Program-made: the position numbers and the translations under genes | From: Euglena gracilis | Taxonomy: Eukaryota > Euglenida > Euglenophyceae > Euglenales | Direction: 5' to 3' | DNA length: 64,000 nt | Assembly: GCA_039621445.1 (NCBI GenBank) | Contig: CP154955.1 | Location: 31,452,542 to 31,516,541 of the forward strand | In this document: one piece after another, positions 56,370 through 64,000 of the stretch | Layout: each line of letters opens with the position of its first letter | How positions within the stretch are numbered: position 1 is the stretch's first letter | Notes under the pieces: model-generated | Database searches by the model: none | Seen by the model: the letters and a program-made list of their open reading frames with translations, nothing else | Told to the model about the DNA's origin: nothing

Positions 56370-56750
56370 CTCGAAAAACGCGAAGAAAAAAACACAGACA
56401 AAATGAAAACAAATGAACGCAAAAAAACCCCCTCAAATTGCATGTAAAATCCTTCAGGAGCTCCCCCGGGACTGAGGACTGATGATTTTTCATCTTCTCT
56501 GGGAAATTTTTCATCATGCAAACATGTTTTGATGCATTTTGATTGACTTTGGGAACATCCTGGCTATAAAAATTTGCAATTTGTTGGCCAAAAAATCAAA
56601 AAAAATGGAAAAAATACAAAAAGTGTGGTAACATGGCAAAAATTGTCCACAATGTGGAATTTTTTTAGGTAATAAAAACTTCCCATCAAAAATTGGGAAA
56701 TCACCAGAAAAAAAAACACAAAAAAGAGACAAAAAATGTGTTCGTGCTCC
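56370..56750. repeat. A-rich dispersed repeat
   Basis: Contains CAAATTGCATGTAAAATCCT, closely similar to CAAATTGCATATAAAATCCT at about 30105, followed by diverged A-rich sequence. Confidence 0.45.
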
Positions 56751-56889
56751 TCGTGGCCTCATCCCTCTTTCAGAAAAATTTGGAAGGGTTGGTATTTTAA
56801 AAACACACCAACCATCCAGAATACCATTTTTCAACTATAGGGGCTCCAGTTGGGCCAGTGGCAAGGAGGGGGGGGGGGCGCTGGGCTGA

Positions 56890-57021
56890 GTCAGTCAAAA
56901 ATAAGCCTGGGTACAGCAGCTGCCTCCCGTGGATCTGAAAAACTTTAAAGACGATGCATCATTCACAACCGCAACAAAAGCCATTGTGAGCGCAATGATG
57001 ATGTCCACCAGCTGTGCTGTG
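56890..57021 (-). CDS. Exon-like block encoding a hydrophobic helix
   Basis: After CCTGCCTCACAG, reads QLVDIIIALTMAFVAVVNDA then SSLKFFRSTGGSCCTQAYF and a stop TGA. The first 17 residues would form a membrane helix. It could be the last exon of a minus-strand gene; its partner exons are not identified. Confidence 0.4.
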
Positions 57022-57074
57022 AGGCAGGCAAAAAAGCATCAACGCGTAGGGATGGTGCACCTTTCAAATCAGAT

Positions 57075-57320
57075 TTCCGCCGCTGCTGCCTTGCGGGACA
57101 GCGAAGCCGGCGCGTCCCCCATCTTTCCCTGTGCATTGGTGCTTCGTCGGGGGGCCCCCTGCGACCGCGTTAAAATCCTCCTCCTCACTGGGACTCCTCG
57201 CTGCGCCCCTTCGCCCCCGCTGCCCGGGGCTCGGCAGGAACGCTGCTCAGGCTGGGCAGGGGCCCTGTGTGCCCCCCCTCCCCTCCGCCTCTGAGTGCCT
57301 GCTCGCGGGCGTTCCCGCTT
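57075..57320. other. GC-rich island, coding status unresolved
   Basis: Strongly GC-rich. Frames are open on both strands (minus-strand options include MGDAPASLSRKAAAAE; plus-strand options run toward exon 57353). It could be a first exon or promoter region between divergent genes. Confidence 0.25.
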
Positions 57321-57352
57321 TCTCACTTCGACGTCTTTTTCTCAATTGCAGA

Positions 57353-57470
57353 TCGGAATGACCTTGTTTTGGTGGGGAAGGTTGTCTACAAAAATTTTCA
57401 AGGAAAAAAGAAGTGTTTAGTGTTGCGTGATAAGGGAGTGATGGGGGGGGAGCCTCACTACGGTTTTTGT
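57353..57470 (+). CDS. Exon-like block on the plus strand
   Basis: After the strong acceptor TTTTTCTCAATTGCAG, reads RNDLVLVGKVVYKNFQGKKK then CLVLRDKGVMGGEPHYG. No family and no partner exon found. Confidence 0.35.
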
Positions 57471-57499
57471 TTTTTTTTTTGCTATGACATCTCTTAGCG

Positions 57500-57735
57500 A
57501 ATGCATATTTCACACTCAAATTTTACTGACATTTTTTCTTGCTGAAATTTTTTGGACTTTCAATGGCATTTTTTGCTTCAAAAACCTCTCAAAATCAACA
57601 TTTTGAGAAAATGTTGAATTTTTGGAAGGTGTAAAAAAATGGGATTTTGGGGGTTTTTGGGAGGACCCCCTATATGGGTGGGGGGGGGGGTGGTCGACCC
57701 CCCCCACCCACCACCCTGGCTGTTGATTCCCGTTC
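57500..57735. repeat. Truncated hAT-type element
   Basis: Shares TTTTACTGACATTTTTTC and CAAAAACCTCTCAAAATCAA with 5556-6887, 40908-41900 and 60950-61060, and ends with GGCTGTTGATTCCCGTTCTG like 60685-61228. Confidence 0.5.
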
Positions 57736-57739
57736 TGCC

Positions 57740-59690
57740 CTGCTTGGGCTTCACGGGGTTGTCAAAGATGCGGTGTGCCTTCTCGCTCCATTGGGCCTGT
57801 GGACAGAGGGCAAGGATAGATACTGGAGATCAACCCATATTGGGTTTGTTGAAAATCTTGAATTCATCAGGTCCGAAAAAATATCGTGAAATATCGGCTT
57901 TATTGGGGGGGGGGGGCAACGTACTTTTTTGTTGTTTTTTGGGCGATTTTGGAATTTTGGAATTTTGAAATTTTTGGAATTTTGGAATTGCTCAAATGAT
58001 AAACCACCCTCTGACAGCCGTGAAGGAAAAAAAATCAGCACAGATGCTATGAAAAATCACAAAATGGATGAAAATGACGTCAAAAAGAACGTCTGTTTTT
58101 TGCCAAAAAAAGCCCAAAAGCTCGAAAAATAACAAACAAGTGAACCCGTTGAGGCGTTTTTTGGGGGGAGTGACTTTTGACAGCGAAATATTTGCCCCCC
58201 CCCCCCAATAATAAACCTCCCCTCCCCTGGACCCCGACTTCGAGTTTAATCCCTTCTGAAGGGTGGAAAATTCCCCCCCTCTTCCCCCCCCCAAACCCAA
58301 AAGTCCACAAATTCATCCGTACTTAAAAAAGGAGAGGCAGCCTTCATCTGATGAAATTGCTGTATTTCTCCATTTTGAAGCCTTGAACGTGTCAATTTTG
58401 TGTCATTTGGGCAATTTTTTGGTGGAAATGTGAGACAGAAGGAAGGTTTTGAAACACATGGGCAAGGGGTCATGTACATGTGCCCCTTTCAAGGATGGGA
58501 AAAGTGTGGTGAAAGGTCGAAAATTACCCCTCAAAAAAAATGCTGAAAATCACGGTCATGGGGGGATATACGGCCAGGGACTGTATCAAAATGCCAGCCC
58601 CCCTCTTAAACCCCTACGACACCCCTCCGGGCTCCGGCCAGTTCTCCAATTGCAATTAGAGGGGGTCCCCCCAGGCATGGGTGCTGCTCTCTGAATGCAA
58701 TTCCCTGGTTGCATTTTGGGGGAAGGGTCTACCCCCCCAACTGTCCAGCAGATTTTATCTTTCCTTGAATTGAGCCTTTATGTCCTGAGAAATGGGATGT
58801 TTTGAATCCCAGGGGGCTGTGGATTTTGCAACCATAAATTTTGCCAAAAGCATCCGCGAAAGCCCTTAAAAAGGGCAGGGCCATTGGATTGCATCTTATT
58901 TGGCCCAAAATGGCAGGGGGCTTGTGAAACATTGGTCCCAAAGGGGGGGGTGCCCCATTTGGGAGGTCGACTTTTTATACATTTTTGGGAAGATCTCAGA
59001 GAGTTCTACACGGCCAAATCAAAAAATCCGAAACGGGCCGTTTTGGAGGCTTCACGGCCGCGCAGATGTTTGGACCTATGTCCGACGGCTGGACCCAAAT
59101 TGTAATTCGGGGGGGTCCTTTGTAGGGGGGATGGTAATGAAACTGGGGGGGGGGGGTATGATTTAGGAGGTTTACATATTTTCATTCAATGTGAGGTGAT
59201 GCAAGGATGAACCCCCCCAAAATAAGGCCCCGGGCCAACTTTTTGGGTCTGTTGCTGAAAATCCCGGGGGGGGGGGCTGCTTTTTGGATTTTTGTTGAAA
59301 CATTCGACCAAAAAAATTTCCGTGGGAGGGTCCAAAAAAAGGCATTTTTGGCAACCAGCGAAAAAAAGTCTCAAAAATGACAAATTTGACTCATGCAACA
59401 TGGGCAAAATTCAAAAAACCATCCACTTTGGGAGCATTTTCACAGTTTTAGGGGGGTCTTCTTTTTAGAGGGGGTTCATTTGTGGGGGTCTTATTTCGGG
59501 AGAGGGTTTACAGGAAAGCTAGGAAAAGTTAGGAAAACGGCTGAAATCAGGTTTTTGCTTAAAAATTTTTTATTGCCCAACAGATTGCAAAACACAACTT
59601 CCAAAATCAGGTAAGAAAACAAAAAAAATCACACACCAACAACGAGGAAAACGCAAGCAATGTGGGGGGGCTCGTTCCAAAGTCTGAAGT
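57740..59690. other. Mostly intergenic or intronic; one weak exon-like block
   Basis: On the minus strand near 58807-58895, a frame reads CNPMALPFLRAFADAFGKIY with no convincing boundaries. A foldback region at about 59169-59508 has GTTTAC-type ends and TAAGGCCCC/GGTCTTATTT blocks related to 11130-11480. Confidence 0.3.
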
Positions 59691-59701
59691 CATGATCAAA
59701 T

Positions 59702-60092
59702 AACCCCCGCAAATATAAAACCCCCCCAACACAAAGCCCCCTCAATATAAAGCCCCCCAAGGGGATTTGGTTTTGTCGCCCAAATATAACCCCCCCTGAC
59801 GTGGAACCAGACGCTAGACGCTGGTGTCATTCAGGAAAAAGTAGAAAATTTTGGGTGAATACAAACGTTTTTTTTTTCACCAGAGATGCTCCATTTGGAT
59901 AAGAACTGCAAAAACTAGGAGGTACACAACGAAAATTTGGCATAAAACTGGAGTTGGAAGGCCGCCGAAGGTTATAGAGGCCACCCAAAAAATTTGATTT
60001 TCTCCCCCAAATATAAAGCCCCCCCCCCTGGGGTCTTGAAATCCCATTCAAATATAAAGCCGAGGGGCTTTATATTTGGGGGAGGGGTTTAC
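59702..60092. repeat. Foldback element that supplies a splice donor
   Basis: Right end ATATTTGGGGGAGGGGTTTAC (minus-strand sense GTAAACCCCTCCCCCAAATA), left end CCCCCGCAAATATAAAACCC. On the minus strand its first base is the first base of the intron after exon 60093-60184, and a TGACTTCAG acceptor lies 18 bases beyond its other end (intron 59684-60092). Confidence 0.7.
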
Positions 60093-60184
60093 CTGCTTTA
60101 CAAACTTGGAACGAAACTTCTTGGCCACCTTCTTGTCGAAATTGAACGCCTTCTTCCACGTCTTCCTTGCAGTGTCTAGGGAAC
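60093..60184 (-). CDS. Exon, unidentified gene, donor provided by a foldback element
   Basis: After CCCATTCAAG, reads SLDTARKTWKKAFNFDKKVA then KKFRSKFVKQ, ending AAGCAG/GTAAAC, an excellent donor whose GTAAAC is the terminus of the element 59702-60092. Confidence 0.65.
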
Positions 60185-62190
60185 CTTGAATGGGAGGAGA
60201 CTGGACAAGAGGCAAAAATAACCCCATCGTTGAGAAAGAAAAGACTGTAAAGAGGGGGCAATAAAAAATCTCTGTCCTTTTTCACAATAAAATGCAAAAT
60301 GGCTTCACAAAATGAAAATTTGATGATTCGCATACACACTGCCTGACCTCTGTTGCGTGCGTTTTTCTTTCCAAAAAATCATGCCACCCAGTTGCAAAAA
60401 AAGACACAAAAAACACAAATAATGCCTTCTGAATCTTTGGACGAATGATATCTGCCCATAATTTCTTCCAAAAAGCATTCAGGGGGCAATGCAAGTGGGG
60501 TTGCTTGGTGAATGCACACAACAAAATACCTTCACAGAATTCTTCCCATGCAGCAAGGGCTAACTTTTTTGCCATCCCAACCAGGGCAACGCATGGACTG
60601 TCTGGATTTCGAAAAGAGCAAATGTGTGAGTATGTTGCTGCTGGAAGTTTTTTTTGATTTATTTGAAGTTATGTGTACCCAACCCAGGGCAGAACGGGAA
60701 GGCCTGGTGGGGGGGTCCACCCCCCCCCCCCCCAACCACCACAGCATTTTCACCAATTTTGGGAAATCGGGATTTTGGGCGGGGAAATTTTTTGTTTATT
60801 TTTTTAAAAAAATTAACCTAAAACACATGATTTTTTGAAGGAAAAGCACACTTTTCATAAAAAAAACCCTCAAAAATTTCAGGTTTGAAAATTGGCAGTT
60901 TTGAGGAGGGGGGTGAAAAAAAAAACAAAGGTCAAAAAAAGTGGACCAAAATTTACACAATCAAATTTTACTGAATTTTTTTCTCTTGGAAATTTTTTGT
61001 ATTTTCAATGGCATTTTTTGCTTCAAAAACCTCTCAAAATCAAAATTTTGAGAATTTTGGAAAGTGTGAAAAAAATTTTGGGGGGTTTTGGGGGGTGCCT
61101 CCTGTCCAAAATACACCCGGCTTTCGGCTTACGGAAAAAAATATTGGGGTCAAATTGGTGCTCCCAGAAACACGGGAAGAGGTCCCACCCACCACCCTGG
61201 CTGTTTGGCCGATTCCCGTTCTGCCCTGCCCCCAACCAGACAGCACCTAAACAAAGAGGGAGGGTATCTTTACGATCTCTTTTATATTTTTCTTATTTTT
61301 GTTGAAAACAGACTTTGAGACACATTTATGGTGATTTGTGCTGGGGGTTAAATACCACGGAAATGCTTGGAAGAGACCCTCTCTCACCTCTCTCAGAATG
61401 TCCTGTGATTTGACGTCATCAGTTGATCCAAACCCCTTTGGCAAACGGAGTGGTTCGAAGAATGTGGGGTAGACTTGCAACAATGCATGGGATGACAGGG
61501 ATAAAATTCTTCTTTGTTGCGTTGGGAAACCTCCCCCCCCCCAACCTTGTCCCATACCCCTATGATCGGGAGGGAGGGAAGATCGGGGGATGGTAACTTG
61601 ACAAATCTTTCTTTATTGGGGGTGTTGGAGTCGGGGGGGGGGGGGCGTGAGGTTGCGGGGGAGGAAATGTGCAGCATGTGAGTTGCATGACGTCATTTTT
61701 TTTCTAATTTAGATCCAATCAGGAATTTGCGTGCCATTTGGTCCTAAAGTTGGCCCAATTAGGAATTATCGACAATTTTTTTGTGGTTTGATTTCCAATT
61801 GACTTGCAAATTTCCTGATTGATGTGGATTTTTTGTCATTTTTTGGAAGCCTGGATTGGGTTCAAAATGGGGTCGTGGGGGGGGGGGGGTCGTGGGGGAA
61901 ACACCCCAATTGGGTTGGGATAACTTGAATTGCAAACATGGAGGACAAAGAAGTGAAGAAAACAAAATAAAAACTTAGAAGATAAAAAATCGACCTCCTG
62001 TGAAGAACATCTGCGTTGCCCTCTATTTCTGGCCTCTTGTGCGGAATATTTCCTCAGGCTTCGGTCCCCTTGAAGGTTGGCACCAAAGGCAACTGTAGAC
62101 TGCGAAAATTCTTTGGACCACACTGGCCTTTGGTTGAGCGGAAACCTCATCTTCAGCAAGACTGCTTCCAGCTTCTTCTTCGTTGCTCAT
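60093..62190 (-). CDS. Unidentified multi-exon gene
   Basis: Exons: 62190 to about 62080 (probable first exon), 61388-61473, 60530-60563 and 60093-60184. The last three join in phase (61388 exit 0; 60530 exit 1; 60093 entry 2 nt), giving a protein-like run ending in a Lys-rich segment. The junction from the first exon is not fixed. The downstream continuation after intron 59684-60092 is uncertain. No family recognised. The hAT-type MITE 60685-61228 sits in one intron. Confidence 0.5.
60530..60563 (-). CDS. Short exon, unidentified gene
   Basis: Eleven codons LALAAWEEFCE, from GCAAAAAAG to GTGAAG/GTATTT. Phases fit both neighbours. The same open frame extends downstream (LNAFWKKLWADIIRPKIQKA), so intron retention or a longer exon is possible. 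Confidence 0.5.
60685..61228. mobile_element. hAT-type MITE, 544 bp
   Basis: Ends CAGGGCAGAACGGGAA and TTCCCGTTCTGCCCTG (16 bp, perfect). The flanks share CCCAACC with a small offset, an imperfect target duplication. The interior shares A/T-rich sequence with the two CAGGGCGGTCC elements. Confidence 0.75.
61388..61473 (-). CDS. Exon, unidentified gene
   Basis: After CATTGTTGCAAG, reads YPTFFEPLRLPKGFGSTDDV then KSQDILRE; donor GAGAGAG/GTGAGAG is a strong consensus. Confidence 0.6.
62080..62190 (-). CDS. Probable first exon, unidentified gene
   Basis: ATG at 62190 opens MSNEEEAGSSLAEDEVSAQP then KASVVQRIFAVYSCLW. A possible acceptor (ACATGAG) overlaps the ATG, so it could be internal. The donor is one of GCCA/GTGTGG, TACA/GTTGCC or CTTTG/GTGCCA. 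Confidence 0.5.
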
Positions 62191-63044
62191 GTAATGAAAA
62201 CAAACAGAAAACGAGGAAAATAACTGTGAAGGGAAGGAGATGCAAAAGCAAGTCATAGGATTCACAAAACTGAAGGGGGAGGAAATGAACAAATATTTCC
62301 CTCTCTGTTTCACATTTTGAAAATGCTGAAAAATGGGCAATTGTGGGGGTCAAAAAAACCTTAAGCAACATTAAAACCCTTTAAAAAGTAAATAAAAAAG
62401 TAAATAAAAAACTGGTCCCGGAAAATTTTTCGAAATTTAAGCAAAAAATAAATCTCAAAATCTCGGCAAAAACAAGTCACCTCCGACGAAAAAAAATGCT
62501 TTCTGGCATCACTGGAACATTGTCTATCCACACAAAACTCAAAAAAAAAAATGGGTTTGATTCTCAACCCTGGTTTTGTGTCAAAAAATTCTACAACGAG
62601 ACCTTGACATGTGGAAACTCTTGCACATGTTTTTTGGGGTGACCCCCCCGATGGTCCGTAAAACGCAACGATGCAAGGTGCCACAGGGAGTTTTGTCCAA
62701 AGTACGGTGGATGCCTCGAAGATTAAGGGAACTCGAGATTGAAAAGTTGGCTGAGAATTGAAAAGTCGCCCAGCCAGCTCAAGGGGGGGGGGGGGATGCC
62801 AAGAGCTGCCATTGTCGCTGTCCAAAACGCGTAAAAATTGCTACCTCAGGGTTAAAGACTGGTCACGGCTCGAAAGAACCTGCTGGGCCAGCTTTTTATC
62901 ACAACTTTTTCCCCTGCCTGCCTGTGCATCAGTTTTTCGCACACAAATCCACACCTGGGCCTTGCAAAGACTTCAACAAGTTGAATGCAGTCAGCCCGAG
63001 CCGTTTCTTCAACATCGGTTCTTCATCAATCTTGATGAAGAATT

Positions 63045-63122
63045 GATGGAAATGCTACTAAGCTCAAGCTCAAGCTTAGAGCTCATGCTACTAAGCTTAA
63101 GCTACTAAGCTCAAGCTACTCC
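63045..63122 (+). repeat. CTACTAAGCTCAAG minisatellite
   Basis: Imperfect repeats of CTACTAAGCTCAAG and AGCTCAAGCT. Confidence 0.6.
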
Positions 63123-63291
63123 AGTGAACTTAGTAATTGAAGTAAAGCCGTGTCCTGAACAACCGTTGGGTTCCTGGCAAACAAGCGTGTTCAGAACATG
63201 AGTTGATGGTCCAACCATGTTCAGTCCACGTTTTCCATCACTGTGCACATGAACAGAATGCATGCTGTACATTGGAATACGGTTTTTATAC

Positions 63292-63408
63292 ACAAATTGT
63301 GGCTGAGCCCAGAATCCAGCCTGAAAACGTGTTTCAGCCAGGGGCCCCCGAAGGGGCCCCTGAACACGTTTTCAAGGCTGAAAATCTGGGCTCAGCCACA
63401 ATTTGTTT
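63292..63408. repeat. Long inverted repeat (cruciform-forming)
   Basis: Arms of about 55 bp with few mismatches. The left arm runs from ACAAATTGTGGCTGAGCCCA to CAGGGGCCCC, the right arm is the inverse GGGGCCCCTG to TGGGCTCAGCCACAATTTGT, and only about four bases (CGAA) separate them. Confidence 0.8.
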
Positions 63409-63509
63409 AAAAACGTGTTCAGAGCCCGCCAAATGCCTGCCCTGAAATTCGTGGTCATGATTCACGCAAGGGGTCAAAAACGCGAATTTGTGAAATTCGG
63501 ACCCAAAAA

Positions 63510-63662
63510 ACGATGCCCTCACTGAAAACGTGCCTGAACACAGATGCCGTCACTGAAAACGTGTCATTGCCACAAATGCCGTCACTGAAAACGTGTCCTT
63601 GCCACAGATGCCGTCACTGAAAACGTGTCATTGCCACAAATGCCGTCACTGAAAACGTGTCA
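63510..63662 (+). repeat. 32-bp tandem repeat
   Basis: About four and a half copies of a unit containing TGCCGTCACTGAAAACGTGT followed by CATTGCCACAAA. The same GAAAACGTGTT words occur in the neighbouring inverted repeat. Confidence 0.8.
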
Positions 63663-63766
63663 CCCCCCCCCCTTTTTCTTTCTTTTTTTTTTTTTTTCCG
63701 CCGCCCTTCCCATATTGCTAAACGCACGGCAAACTTTGTGAATGGTCTTTTGCCACCTCCCCCTAG

Positions 63767-64000
63767 GACGGAACTGTTCCTGGCTGCTCTTGCGGTATAC
63801 CAGCAAGATGCCAAGAAGCCGAAGGTTGACCCCCTTCATGGCACCTTGCTGGCACAGGGCAATACAAAGAAAAAGTCCGGCACCCTGGGTGCAGAGCTTG
63901 CTGCTGTTGCCAACTGTTTGGAGTTCGCCAAACTGTGTCAACATCGGCAAGCCTGTTATCCTGAGCTGGATGCTTTCTTTGTTGCCTGGGCGGGATGGGA
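63767..64000 (+). CDS. Internal exon of an unidentified gene, runs off the window
   Basis: After the acceptor CCTCCCCCTAG, an open frame reads TELFLAALAVYQQDAKKPKV, DPLHGTLLAQGNTKKKSGTL and GAELAAVANCLEFAKLCQHR, still open at the last base (77 codons). Protein-like, helix-rich. I do not recognise the family. It is on the opposite strand to the neighbouring genes. Confidence 0.55.

Overview
The window is nuclear DNA of an intron-rich eukaryote, most likely a unicellular alga or other protist. No bacterial gene organisation is present. Genes are small GC-rich exons scattered through A/T-rich and G/C-run-rich sequence crowded with transposons, foldback elements and microsatellites. I could not assign a lineage. 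Exons below were found by eye from protein-like reading, splice sites and agreement of codon phase across junctions; they are not a transcript-supported annotation.

Two genes are recognised, both on the minus strand. The first (23.3-38.65 kb) is a purple acid phosphatase in about ten exons. It has the N-terminal domain, all five metallophosphatase metal-ligand blocks and a C-terminal membrane anchor. The second (46.2-48.7 kb, probably reaching 53.5 kb) is a RING-H2 E3 ubiquitin ligase of the RNF126/RNF115/RNF181 type. Other minus-strand genes have good exon chains but no recognised family: 0.77-3.8 kb (coiled coil), 10.9-17.6 kb (Pro/Ser-rich), 54.2-55.6 kb and 60.1-62.2 kb. Plus-strand exons appear near 40.1-40.9, 57.35 and 63.77-64.0 kb (the last runs off the window).

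Mobile DNA, left to right: a palindrome-rich TIR element (4743-7877) carrying its own spliced gene and interrupted by a hAT-like element (5556-6887); a TIR element with 9-bp direct repeats (18002-19563); a retropepsin-like ORF (21.6-22.7 kb); a 660-bp tandem array of six and a fraction units (30.88-34.95 kb) inside a phosphatase intron; a TA-flanked TIR element (38965-39606); a second hAT-like copy (40908-45173) itself interrupted by a second palindrome-rich element (41896-44903); and small hAT-type MITEs (47729-47997, 60685-61228). A family of foldback elements ending in GTAAAC/GTTTAC beside C-runs and G-runs recurs in introns.

The most unusual signals concern introns. (1) The gene in the palindrome-rich element has short introns made largely of perfect hairpins. 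(2) Six host introns begin with a GT-type or GTGA-type microsatellite placed exactly at the 5' splice site. (3) One foldback element supplies the GTAAAC splice donor of a coding exon, with an acceptor just past its other end, like an introner. (4) Several introns are only 57-68 nt, with C-run pyrimidine tracts, and at least one needs a GC donor.
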